Shown here in pieces: positions 1 to 12,411 of a DNA stretch of 64,000 nt; position 1 is the first letter of the stretch, and every line of letters starts with the position of its first letter. Both the position numbers and the translations under genes were made by a program. A model generated the notes under the pieces. That model did not search any database, had not been told where the DNA came from, and saw only the letters and a list, made by a program, of their open reading frames with translations. The DNA lies in assembly GCA_023101885.1 (NCBI GenBank), contig JALPQD010000241.1, positions 1,137,001-1,201,000 of the forward strand, read 5' to 3'. This DNA comes from Typhlomys cinereus (Eukaryota > Chordata > Mammalia > Rodentia > Platacanthomyidae).

Positions 1-133
1 TATTATTTTCTTGCAATGTTGACAGATATGGAACTGAGAACTACAGAACCAGAATTTTATTCCATCATCAAACCTATGATGAGCTACTAATACAAACTGC
101 TTTGAGATCCTACAGTAAGAGATTAAAAAGTCC

Positions 134-235
134 AATACTGCAGCTCAGTGATAGAACATTTGCCCACCACATACAACAAGGTCCTGGGTTTGGTTGCTGA
201 CACAATCAACAAATAAATACTGAGTAAATAAATAA
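134..235 (+). repeat. ID-like (tRNA-derived) SINE, diverged
   Basis: The sequence has the tRNA-like layout of rodent ID elements: an A-box-like 'agctcagtgatagaacatt', then 'tgcccaccacatacaacaagg', a B-box-like 'gggtttggttgc' and an AAATAAATA-rich tail. It is diverged, and no clean target-site duplication is evident. Confidence 0.5.
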
Positions 236-540
236 ATGTTAAAACAGAGAACTAAGGCAGAATCAGTCGACAAGAAAAGAGAGACAATTGACATAAATGG
301 TTGAAATAATATCTGTGTCAAAAATAGTGACTAACATTCAGCATTCACATCTGTGTCTGCATAGAACTGAAGTCAAAAGCCAATTGCAGGAACACGCACT
401 TGGAAAATGATGCTCTGAGCTAGGTAAGCCTTTCAGTGAGAAAGGTGATAGAGAACATGAGTAATTAAAGAAAGCTTTTGTAACATTAAATGTTAGTGTG
501 GATCAACACTGAATCACAGTCACATGTGGTAGCTCCTACT

Positions 541-549
541 AACAAGAGA

Positions 550-587
<38 letters not shown>

Positions 588-608
588 TACAGAGAGAGAG
601 AGAGAGAA
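541..608. repeat. (GA)n-rich microsatellite
   Basis: An interrupted purine-only run of GA and GACA units on the + strand. Confidence 0.9.
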
Positions 609-2276
609 CACGCCCGTGCAAAAGATTAGAGCTCACCAACTTCCTCTGGTTGACACTTAACCCTTGTTAACTTGACCTCTGACCCTTCTCAACTTAGTTT
701 GCATCCCCTATGAACCACGGTACACTGAATCAGTGTTTCCTGCACTTTATTATGAACACAGATTCCCCCAAGGGTTTCCTCAAAATGCAGATTCTGAGTC
801 AGAGGGCAAGGTCTGGGATCTGCTTTACTAACAAATGACAGGTGCTTCTGCACTATAAACACAAGGGCCACCTGAGAACAGCAGAATCCAGAGAAGGTTA
901 GTGTCCTCTATAATCCATGAAATTTTCCACTGAAGTTAACCCAGTACATACCTAATAAGATACATCATTGTTCCTGTGCTAACTGGTACAGGGCCAGACA
1001 TATTGGTGATTTGCAGACTGCAGTAACTTTTTGCAAAGTCCAGCCACACACTTGTAGCACTAATCCAACCTAGGAATCCTGAAGTCAGGCCTCTGCAGAT
1101 CCTCTATTCAAAAATATAATGTATGAACTCTGAATCTTTTTTTTGGGGGGTGAGGGTATTATGTGATCTCTTTAGAATATTTTTGTAACTGTAAGTACCA
1201 TCCCCAGAAAAATGTGAGCAGAACTTAGAACAAGATTTTGCATAACATATCTATTTCTAGATTGTTGAAAGCTAATGGAAGAAAATTGTTCAAAGACATA
1301 AGTTTAAAGTCTCTTGACCTGAATTGTCCCAGAAGCTAGGAGAAACAAAAAAACAAACAAAAATATCTGTAATTTCAAGGAATGTTAGGCATTTAAAATA
1401 TAACTCTTATAGGAGAGCTTGGTTATTTACCCAAAAGTATAGAGGGAAATACTTTAAAAAAAGTAGATGAGGACTGGGAATTTTTGAGAGTCTAAGACAG
1501 AAGGTTCATGAATTTTTTTACAACTCATGAAAGATAAGAACAAGAAAGCAAAACAAAATGAAAAATAATGAAAAAATTTTTCAAAACCATCTTGCCTTCT
1601 ATATTTCACTTGGATATCCTGCTGCAGTCTTTCAGTGACTAACTGCAGTGGCTCATACTTGTAATGGACGCAGTTGGGAGAAGGAGGCCGGGAATCACAA
1701 ACAGCTCATCAAATAGAAATGGGGGAATGAGGGAGTGATTTATTTCTGTGGGATAGCTAACACAGTTAAGAATGTCCTGGTCCTTTGATAACCATACCCG
1801 CCACCCCTCCAGTCTTTACCTCACTTTCCCAGTAAATCCTGGGATCTCGTTAGCAATGCATGGATTATTAAAGATTGTGGGTCCACTCATCACTCTCCCT
1901 CTCTTCTCTGGGTCTATAACCATGCAGAGGGTCTGTCCTCTCCTAGCCATGTGTTCTCTCTGACCTTAAGATTTGTCCTCTGTTTTAATTTTCTCCCATC
2001 ATAAGGCTATGTGGCCTTCCTCCTTAGGTCTCCTGGATCAAGCTTCCAAGAATTTCTTGCCTCTTCTCTCATTTTCAGTAAGATCTCTGCTTGTACCTCT
2101 CAATATGTTCTGGTCTCAGTCTTCAATTCCTGAACACAGGAACCCCAAGGAAAATCAATCCTGCAACACTAGTGCATTGTGGACTGCATGGCCAGACCTT
2201 TTCTGAAAACAAAATAAATACTTAAAGTAAACAAAAAGAAAAAGAAGAAAAGGAAGGAGGCAGAGAGGCAAGCAAG

Positions 2277-2530
2277 ATGAAGAAAGGAAAGGAAGAGGGA
2301 GAAAGGGAGGAAGAGAAGGAAAGAGAAAGGGAGAGAGTGAGGAAAAGAGGAAGGAAGGTAGGAAGGAAAGAAAGAAGGAAGGAAGGAAAGAAGGAAGGAA
2401 GGAAGGAAGGAAGGAAGGAAGGAAGGAAGGAAGGAAGGAAGGAAGGAAGGAAGGAAGGAAGGAAGGAAGGAAAGAAGAAAGGAAGGAACGAAGGAAGGAA
2501 GGAAGGAATGAAGGAACGAAGGAAGGAAAT
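2277..2530. repeat. (GGAA)n polypurine microsatellite
   Basis: A polypurine block of about 250 bp. It is irregular GA/GGAA at its edges and nearly pure GGAA tetramers from about 2390 to 2470, with scattered AAAG and AACG variants. The apparent reading frames over it are repeat artefacts: Arg/Lys/Glu/Gly-rich on one strand, Ser/Phe/Leu/Pro-rich on the other. Confidence 0.95.
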
Positions 2531-3367
2531 ACTAGTCAGGAAATAGGAAGAAAACTGAGGGGAAAGAGGGAGAGAAAGAGAGATCAAAAGAAAAAAGAAA
2601 ATTTGGAAGTAAGGTCCAATTTAAGAAATCTAGGACTCAAGATCACATAATTCATTTACATATGTTTAGCTCCCCAGGCAGTTCTTATATACATGAAAAC
2701 TTGAATGGGTCCTTAACTTTCCTCAGATTACACTAATGAAAGTAAAATATGTTCCCTTAAATCTTCATACAAATTCCCAAAAGAGTTAGATCTTCATGAA
2801 TTAGAAGGGTGTAACTTTGGATGGAATCCAAAATTCATCCTCTAGTTGCTGTCATGGTTAAAATAAGTTTTTCAGCTTGTTTTGGCCATCTCTGGAGAAG
2901 TTTAAGTTTGTTCCCCTAGAAGAAAGCTCACAAAGTCTCCTCTTCCTCATGTTTTCTTTAAGAACCTTGCATATGAAATGGCTATAATATTTTCCTGTGT
3001 GTCAAGTATGACATAAATTGATAGACAACACAGGATATGACTGCACAATATATGCAAAATTTTGTTTAGTGTCTGTACATCTATAAACACAGATACATGG
3101 ATATCTTTCTCCATACAACTCAAGATCTGAGGAGAGTGTAAACCTGGCTACATATTAAGGTTTATAATAGATTCATCATCTCCAACCAACCCCCAAGGTT
3201 TGATTAAGAAAGTATGAATAAGATGATACTTAAAAACTGGAGCTATTTTTCTTTATCATAGAAAAAATAAAATTACTATTGATAAATTTTATGATTGATA
3301 GTATTATCCAAAATAAGCATGAACTTTGCTTCAGCATATTGTAAGTGATTTTTTAATTCTTATTAAT

Positions 3368-3530
3368 TTATGATGTATGCACATTTCATAGCACAGGTTT
3401 GCCAAGGCACTCATATTAATCTGAGGACAACTTGTGGGAGTCAGTTCTTGTTACCATGTGAGTTCTGAGGACACAACTCAGCTCAGAGTCAACAGACTTG
3501 ACAGCAAGGCTGTTTATCCACCAGCACTTT
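3368..3530 (-). repeat. B3-like SINE, minus strand
   Basis: Read on + it begins with a T-rich stretch (the element's 3' tail). It continues through 'ctgaggacaacttgtgggag' and 'accatgtgagttctgaggac', which correspond to the complement of B3/B2-type SINE bodies. It ends in a diverged tRNA-like head around 3490-3530. Confidence 0.6.
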
Positions 3531-3786
3531 AGTAAGCTTTCATTCTGAAAAATGATGGGAAATACTAACACACAGAGCTCAATCAGAATGATTTTTTCTG
3601 TTTGTAAGTCATTTTGAAAGAGGAACTGGAACTCACAGTTCTCTTGTCTTAGGATTCTGAGCAGCCATTATACTTATGAACAATTATAGCATCGTCCTAA
3701 AGTCAGAAGCATGAGGATGACATGTTTAGCACTAAAGAACCAGCAAGGCAGGCATACTTCAAGGTCATATGTAGAAGAAAAATAAC

Positions 3787-3827
3787 TCTCTTTCTCTCTC
3801 TCTCTCTCTCTCTATTTCTCTTTCTCT
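3787..3827. repeat. (TC)n microsatellite
   Basis: A pyrimidine run of CT dinucleotides with TTT interruptions. Confidence 0.9.
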
Positions 3828-3936
3828 GCATGAGTATGTGATATCTGGAACTCGAGAAATTCGCACTATAAATCAAGTTTTGCTTCACTTATGAATATTT
3901 ATTAGAATCTTTTGGTGTTTATAAATGTTTGATCAT

Positions 3937-3937
<1 letters not shown>

Positions 3938-3979
<42 letters not shown>

Positions 3980-3980
3980 A
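3938..3980. repeat. (TG)n microsatellite
   Basis: About 20 uninterrupted TG units followed by a CACGCACATGCATGCG flank. It could form Z-DNA. Confidence 0.95.
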
Positions 3981-4654
3981 CGCACATGCATGCGTGTTCC
4001 CTTATGTTTACCCTGGCTGTGTATGTGAGCACTTATGTTTACCCCAGTACAAGAGCTAATTCTACAGCTTTAAGATGCTTTTGAGAATGTCCTCAATCCA
4101 GGATGCACAAATTCAGTGAGCTATGTAGGCATGAAAGGTTTCTGAAGAAGTAGGGTCACTAGATAGTGAATTAATTCAGAAACTTTGTAGCTTCATCCTG
4201 TAAGATTCAGCACCCTATTTTCCTGATTAAAAAATTGTTACTTCAAATGTGCTACTTTCTTCTTTCCCACAAAGATTAAAGGAGAGAGAGAGACAGATAG
4301 AAGGAAAGAACACTTATTAATTGATACTGAAAGCAGAGACTTTCTCCCTGGAAAAATGGACAAACTCAGGAAAAAAATCACAAAAGATTCCAAGACATTT
4401 TACATTCATGCTGGGTCACTTCAGCATTGGGAAGGTTCACAAATTTCATGGATCCTCAACACAGCTAGCCTTTATCAAGCATAATTTAGAAGAAACCATG
4501 TTCATGTCTTAGTGTTAATTGTCATCCAAGTACAAATAGGAGCATTGTGTGTGTCCCAGAGAATTTCCCTGCCTATGATGCTATGTACAGAAACTGAATC
4601 TGCTTTCTGAAGCCAAAGGGCTCTTTGAGTAGCCACAATACAGTGGGCAAAAAG

Positions 4655-4835
4655 TTTGGGGATACAATTTGACTGGCTTCAAATTTTTCCCCAAAACTTA
4701 TCTGTGTGACCTTAAGCCTACTTAACCTTACTGTCTGAGTGTACTCATTTGTAAATTAGAGGTAGCTATGATCATGGTACTGACTATAAAGCTATCTTAC
4801 CTAGTAGTAAATATGGCGTAGTTTAACATATATTA
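4655..4835 (+). repeat. MIR SINE remnant
   Basis: The MIR core is recognisable: 'tctgtgtgaccttaagccta', then 'cttaaccttactgtctgag' and 'ctcatttgtaaattagaggt'. This matches the usual order of 'gtgaccttgggcaa..', 'cctcagtttcctcatctgta' and 'aatgggg'. It is heavily diverged, as expected for a pre-rodent element. Confidence 0.7.
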
Positions 4836-5094
4836 AAAGGCCTAATATTCTAAATGCTATAGGCATATGTGTTATTAGCACTATAATATTCAAGCAGCAT
4901 TTGTTAGCACTCATTACACATGGCAAGATTCTCAATATTCTCTTCCAAAAAGCTACAAGAAAATCTACACCTCATTTTCCCTCATCCTGAGGTAGAGAGG
5001 AAACAAGAGCTGTCATAACATATGTGAAACTTCATAGCATGGAAATGTAAGCCAAGATTAAAATCATTTTCTTAATTCATGGGTCTTATGTGCT

Positions 5095-5568
5095 ATATGT
5101 TATTGTGGAGCCCAGAGAACCTCTTCAAAATTCACTCATCCCAGAGCCTCAGTATATGATCATATTTGGAAATGTGATTAGTTAATATGAAATCTTAATA
5201 CCTCAAGACAGAACTTTAGTCAATATAACCAAAATACTAAAGTAATTATCAAAGGTGGGGAAGAGATAGAGATAGAGCAACACAGATGAGGAAAACCATG
5301 TTGAAAATTATGTAATAACAAAGGAAAAGGTTTAAACTATGGTTCAACGGTCAAGGAATATAAGGATTTCAGGCAATATCAACAGCTAAGAGAAAGGCAT
5401 GGAACAGATTTTCCAATCAAGCCTTTAGGGAGAATGTAATTCTTGCTGAAAGTTTGATTTCAAATTTCTGGCCTACATTAATGTGACTAAAAAGAAAAAT
5501 TCTGTTGCTTAAAATCTCCAAGCTTGTGACTCTTTGTCATGGTAGCCACACAAAAAAGTAATATAACA
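5095..5568 (+). repeat. MaLR LTR remnant, MLT1-like
   Basis: The order of diverged landmarks matches MLT1-type LTRs: 'aaaattcactcatcccagagc', 'atttggaaatgtgattagtt', 'ggcatggaacagattttcc', then 'tctgttgcttaaaatctcc' and 'gtcatggtagccacac' near the 3' end. No internal retroviral sequence adjoins it, so it is probably a solo LTR relic. Confidence 0.55.
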
Positions 5569-5589
5569 TCCTCCATCTTTTTCTTGTTA

Positions 5590-5775
5590 TTGAATCTAAG
5601 TCCTTACACATAAGAGATAAATTCTCTACTACTTTCATCCTCAGCCTTTGGATTTTTGAGACATGGTCTCCCATCTGTAACCAAGATAATCTTTGATTCA
5701 GGAAGGTCTATGTCACCTCCCAATCCTCCTTCCTGTCTCCCCCATGCTGAGAGTCTGCCATTGACCACTTGGATC
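5590..5775 (-). repeat. ID-like plus B1-like SINE pieces, minus strand
   Basis: 5640-5770 reads 'gatttttgagacatggtctc' and onward, the complement of a B1 tail and body. 5590-5640 ('attgaatctaagtccttaca' and so on) resembles the complement of an ID/tRNA-derived head. These are two adjacent SINEs or one composite; divergence prevents a decision. Confidence 0.5.
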
Positions 5776-8700
5776 AGTGTCAATTCTGTCCTACTGCAAG
5801 AAACTCTCTCCCCAACTATGGACTCTAGCCTAACAGAATTCCCCAAGTTCTGCTCAACAAAACACAGAGCATGAATGAAAGGACCTTGGGACCTCAGATG
5901 ATCTCATTTCCTACATGCAATTCATCCTTATAACAATCTTAAATAGTTTAAGCATTTAGTTACAACCTTACCATTTTCTAATCTAAATTTTTGTGGAACA
6001 TTGCTATAAGTTGTTTTCCTAAGGAATTATCTCATGAGACACAGAGGATTTCACATAGACAGATTTGGGAAATACTCCCAGGGACACCTGTGAGTGGTGA
6101 GAAATCAGAGTTGAGTGGAGGAGAAGTCAAGCATCAGTGAGACTGCAACGAGGACCCCAGCTCATTCCTCAGGGAGTTTGATGGGTCACAGACCCTTTGC
6201 AATTGCTTCCAGAGAGGTTGGGAAGCCAGAACCTCCATTCTCCACTTAGAATTGCCATTGGTTGCAAGGTACCCTTGAGAAGGAGTCAGAGCTCTGGGCA
6301 AGGCAACTTCCTTCAGCAACAGACAATGCCTGGTGCTACACACAGCTATCAGCAGCCAGGGGAAATAAACTATTAAGTCTAAAGAGGAGCCAGAGGGTGG
6401 ACGGTAACTATACCTCCCATAAAGATGGAAGCCTTTCTGTCTAATCACCATCTGTTATTAGAGTGTGGCCATGAGAGATTCCACACCTGGACTAGAATTG
6501 CTAGATTCTGGGAAGGAATCCATCAGTTGCTCTCAAATCATGTACACGGTGACAGGTCTGAGAGGTCTCAGCTCTGGTTTCTTTGTCTTTCCCTCTCCCA
6601 TCCACACATTTGCCATTGACATGCACCACAACCACTCTGAAAAATCTGCATTTTCACAATGTGTTCTCATCACACATGGACCACAATGAGTTTGCGTTTA
6701 CTCGTTACATGTGGGCCTACAGGATAATAATTTAACCACCTAGAAAATTATTATTCACTTCTTTATTCATCTTCTTATTCACTCATTACACATTTTAATA
6801 CTGATGTTAGGGTACACTAAGCATTGATAACTAAGAATTAAGAGACTATAAAAACTCTATCATCATGATAAACATTTGGATTTTAACTAGGCATAATGAA
6901 GACTTGGGTGGTGGAGTGGAGAGTTGTTGTCTGGCCTGGTAAAGCCCATTCATCTTAGTCAGAGCAGCTGTGATAAAGACCCTTACAATATCAGTCCTAT
7001 TCCTATTCCTTTCTAGAAGGAATTTCAAAAACATGTTTCTAAACATAAACCCAACAAATATTTGGTTACTCTTAACTTGGGGGAGAAGGGTTTGATTCAT
7101 GGGTCCGTTGTTAGTGCCCTGTCCAAGGTGAATTGGTATTGGTTCACATTTCTCATGAAAAAAAAAAATCATGGGAACAGATGTACTATAAGAGAGTACC
7201 ATGACTTGAACAGTTCGTGACTATGGAAAGATCCTTCTCTGTGTGTTAGAAAGGATAAATTGCATGGAGGGGCCACAATACAAAGGAGGCAGCTCACATG
7301 TAGGGGATTTAAATATCAGGGGAGTTCCCCCTTGGAACCTCAGCTAAACCACCAATCTTCTCCATTGCCTCTAAAATCATTTTGTCATCCCATAAGTTCA
7401 TAATGTTGCCAAGAAGCAAAGGCAACATGCTGCTTGGGTGGGAATGCTCACATTACCCTCTTAAGTCACTAGCAACCCAAGAGATTCAATTGCACACCGT
7501 TGTATATACACACACACCATGGATGTGACACCGAGTCACAACAAGTCAGTGTGAAGCACAGGGCTTTTCCACACAGACTGGACATCTCTGAAAAATGAGC
7601 CCCCCAAAGGCCGCATCATTTTATTTTGCTTTTCCTCAATAGCAACCTCAATAGCTTTGGACCAGTTCCCAATAGGTAAAGTAAATCTCTCAGTGGGTGG
7701 GACTTTCCACATTAAGTACAAATTACAGATCTTAGTGTATGGTTAGCATCAGAGACTGTATCTCAAAGAAACACAGGAGATTTTTTTTAAATTAGCCAAC
7801 TATAAAGTGGAAAATAGAAGAGAAAAATATCATATTAATAATAATTATCCAAAGGTAATAGCTTATGTTCTTTAATATAGTTCCAACATAAATGTCACTG
7901 TAAGAAATGATATTTCATTTTGCTACTAACAAATCAGGTATTTAGTGTGCTGGGGGAGAAATGATTGGAACAACTTTAAAGCCACGTTAACCAGAGAAAC
8001 TGCAAAAATATTTATATTCTTATGAAGGAAGAAAGGAATGCCCCTCATGGGTGTATTTAAGTATCCTCCATCTTTTGGATAAATGGTAATGCTAAACAAA
8101 AAATGGAAAGATGACCTTAGAATACTATCCTCAATATCCAGCTGGGGACTCAGCTTCCCAATGTAAAAAAAAGTCATTTGCAATATGTTCAGGATGGAAA
8201 TTTTCTGCTGCTTTATAGCTCACAGACTTTATAATATGGCTCAAACAAAAATCACCCAAATACCCAACTTTGGGCTGGCTTCTTTCCCATAGAATGAGCC
8301 CCCATATGTAGAATTATTCACCATCTCCTCACTCATGGTCTGCAGTTCTGTGCAGCTATCCCATAGTGTTTGTAAGGACATGAAAATAAAGGAAAGGGAA
8401 AACCAATCCATTCATAGAGGTGTTTCATATAGAGAATGGGATCATTAAACCAAAACCAGTTCTGGCACTGCTAGGGTTTTCTATAGCCAGTTTTCTCTCC
8501 ATTCTTCCTTCTAGGGACCCCATACAAAGGCCATGTGGAAAAATTCACAGGATAAATGTTGGGTCTATGTCTGAAAGCCATCCCATTGGCTGAATTTCTT
8601 TCGTCCTTTGTCATTTCTAACAGTTATTATGTATGTTTCCTAGAGTTGACATGACCTGTAAGCCATTCAGTTTTCAAACAGCTACAAAGGACTTGGAATG

Positions 8701-10171
8701 TCCAGTTGATTTATTATGAATGGCACTGATACTTATGTGAATAGAAACTGTTAGTCTGAATTGGTACTTGGAGAAACAAAGTCAATGAAAGTTGCCAATC
8801 CAATAAATCATCAAAGGTCTGCATGGGGAGTTTTTGAAGAAAAAAAAAAAAGAATAGCCCCTTTCTATTACAAAGTCAAATTGCAAGAGAGTTCAAACCT
8901 ATATTCATAGGGACATTGTACCACAATACTCCAGGTTCGTTTCTTCTTTTTCTGGTAGCATAAGTCTCAACTGTCAATAAACTAGACAGATTTTTAATAA
9001 ACTAACCTCCAAGAACATCCTCAGTGTATTTACAAAACTCTTGTGTAAGAAAGAAAAATCTTCAACCATATCTGTATTTGATTAGAGAAACAGGCTCATG
9101 AAGGCAATTTGCTTTCGGCCCATTGGTAAGTTAAGAGTGAGACCATTGGATGGCCATCCAATGATTCTAGCTCTTCTTATTTTGCATCTATGTTACCATG
9201 AGTAAATAGGACTAATTAAATCTCATAGTATTAATAAGTCCATCGCTAATAATAAGTCACTATTTAGATTCATTATTAGACAGAAGTAAGGAGTCAACAT
9301 GAGCAGTTCAGCAGTTCTGAGTGGAAAAAAAATCTCTTTGACTAGGACAGAAGATTGGCAGCATCATCACCTGGAACTACTTGAATTTCCTTTGATAGAT
9401 AACAGGCTTCCACAAGCTCAGGATGACATGGATGCCACATATTTCCTGGTTGTACCAGGAAAGTATCAAAGGCAACACACAATGAGTTTCAATGCTGGTG
9501 AGGTCCTGGTATTCTTGGGATTGAATAGAAGTCACTAAGGAGTAGTTTCTCAGCTGGCCTAAGAAATTTAAAAGAGTCTATTACCCTGGCACTGTCACAA
9601 TGTCCCTTATTTATGCTTCTCCATGGGAAAGTGGGAAGAGTAGCCAGAGCAGCATGCTCTAGCAACCATCCAGCTGCTCATGCAGTTAATATAGCTGTAG
9701 AAAGAACTTGATTTATATGAGAGTACTTCCTCTCAACAGAAGCACACGCTTCCCAGACCCACACATCCTGGAGACACATGCTGTGCAAACACTCCTGTGA
9801 GTTCTGCTAGTAGCATGTTAGCACACGGAGTTGCTGGTTTACATTGGCACTGAAGACAAATACAGTATCATGTTTTGACAGCATCTATGTGTGACCTGTG
9901 CCCTTTACGATGCATATGAGACCAGTTCATTTGCTGCAAAAGACAACAAAGTTCCAAGCATGTAAAAGACAGATGAGCAGAGATCCTATAAAAGTTGGGA
10001 GTAGATGTCAGAGGGAGGATCCCTGCTGCTTGCTGCGAGGACAGCTGATTGATGGACTAAAGTGGACGGCATGTACACATTACTTCCAGGATCAACAGAG
10101 CTGCAGCCACAGATGGGGAAAATCATTGAACCAGTTTTTCACAGCAAAGTAGCACGGCCAGACTCAACTTA

Positions 10172-10462
<291 letters not shown>

Positions 10463-10667
10463 CTAAAATTTAATAAAAAATATACAAAAACTGTGAGGAA
10501 TTAGGAATATTTGTTGTGAAACAAGTATTTCAACATTATGTATCTTCATACATCACACACTTATTATATGCTACCACAGATCACTTCAGACCCTAAACAA
10601 TGAATAAGAATATTTTTAAAACATAATTTTGTAAATAAAGCATATATTTACATAAGTACAGATATAA

Positions 10668-10841
10668 GGACTGGTGAGATAGCCCAGTTGTAGACACCTG
10701 CAAACAAACTTGAGTTGGATTCTCAGAGGTCACATGGTGAAAGACAGAAACAATATCTGACAGATGTCATTTGGTCTCCACACTCATGCCAGAGTTCTCT
10801 CTTTTTCTCTCTTAGATAGATAGATAGACAGATAGACAGAC

Positions 10842-10886
<45 letters not shown>

Positions 10887-10887
10887 T
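10668..10887 (+). repeat. B2-like tRNA-derived SINE ending in (GATA)n
   Basis: The head 'aaggactggtgagatagccc' followed by 'agttgtagacacctgcaaac' resembles the B2 A-box region. 'gagttggattctcagaggtc' resembles the B box, and 'tttggtctccacactcatgc' the body. The tail is a CT run followed by about 17 GATA/GACA tetramers (10817-10886). Confidence 0.65.
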
Positions 10888-12100
10888 TTCAAAAATGAGC
10901 ATCTTTAAAAAGACAGAAATAAATAGCTTAAGTCCCACAACGACAAGGTTGTTAGAATGGGATCCAAACATCAACATAGCCAATTCCAAGCCCATATACT
11001 CTAGACCTTCCTTTTCTGCGTTTCCTTGGATCCCACTGCAGACATGTATCTGGCCTCATTCACTCCTGAACCGTGCCAATAGAAAGCCACACATGTCACA
11101 GGGACCTGAATTTATAGTGACTCTGTCCAGCTCCACCGAGGACTGTGTAAATATTCCAGAAAGGGGGCCACTGAAGATTCTGAAGCAGACACACATCAAA
11201 AGTTCATTCGTTTCCTGTGCATCTATAATTGCCAAGATGGAATTTGTGTCTTATTCTTCATGGCATAAATCAGAGGCTGGATCAATTATGAAATTCCTAA
11301 AACCCCACCCGCTTGGGGTTCATATATCCAATTTTTTCTTGGGCTAAAAATGCTATATTTATAGTCTTTTAATCTCCATTTAGAAGGCATGTATAGATGT
11401 TTGACACTCCAATTGACAGAGATGGGCTTCCAGCCACTGGATCTGCCCCCAAGAGGATAATGACTCAAAGCTGACAGAACACGCAATTTTTGGGTCAGCA
11501 GAAAGACTATGCTGAAGCAGTCCCAGAAGGTCCTTAACATTAAAAGAACCTTTCTCTCTCTTCAGGACTGACTGAATATGCACAAAACAGCACATGGTAT
11601 ATAGTTACATGTATTATATAACAAACAGTCAGAGTTGAAGCTTTTAGTTAAATTGTAAGGGAAAGGTTAAGATCTCCAAGTTGTTTTTGAGGAAAATACT
11701 TTTGTTCATCTCTAGAACATTAAACTACTCTCCACCCTGTATTAAGTGTCCTTATGTTTAATATAACTTAATTAAATAATTATTAATATAAACCATGTAT
11801 TCTATAAGTACATTTACATAATTATTAATGTAGCTTATTATGATCTAGAAGCCCCCAAGGAGCCTCCAGGCCTACAGATAATTTGGGAAAGAAAAATTAA
11901 ATGCTAATGTCATTCTCACTTGAGTTTCTACAATTGATTCCTAATTGGTTTCATCATATCCACTCCTGTCATTCTCTGTAAGTTCTCACCCCATTTACTC
12001 CTTCAGAATGCTCTTCCCAGTAACAGTTGAATTTGTGGAGTGCATTAGTTATTTGCTTTAGATGTCCTCTTGATCTTATAAGTTCCCATGATGATATTTC

Positions 12101-12411
12101 TCTCTTTATTTATTTATTAGTGTGTGTGTGTGAGAGAGAGAGAGAGACAGAGAGAGAGAGAGACAAACAGAGACAGAGATAGAGAATTGTATGTCTCTGT
12201 AGAGAACCAAAGGCAACTGCATGAATCATTATGGATTGCTTCTACCTACTTTTTTGCTTTATTTTGGGATTTCTCAGGCTCCGCTCACCAGGGATTGAAG
12301 TGCAGATTCTGTTATTTCTGCCTGGACATTTTATGTGGGACCTGGGATCTGAACTCAGGACCTTCTGCTTTTGAGGCAGAGACGTGAGCCCTGAGTCATC
12401 TCTCCAGCCCC
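12101..12411 (-). mobile_element. tRNA-derived SINE (DIP/B2-superfamily-like), minus strand, with TSD
   Basis: Read on the minus strand, the head is 'ggggctggagagatgactca', the standard rodent tRNA-SINE start. The body includes 'gtcctgagttcagatcccag'-type B-box wording. The tail (12101-12182 on +) is TTTATTTATT followed by TG and GA runs. It is flanked by near-perfect 14-bp target-site duplications: catgatgatatttc at 12087-12100 and cataatgatatttc at 12412-12425. Length is about 310 bp. Confidence 0.8.

Noticed and set aside
2222..2587. Long reading frames on both strands
   Set aside because: They are translations of a GGAA/GA microsatellite; low-complexity Lys/Glu/Gly/Arg and Pro/Ser/Phe/Leu only.
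10723..10995. Minus-strand frame with Ser-Ile-Tyr-Leu repeats
   Set aside because: It is a translation of the (GATA)n tract.
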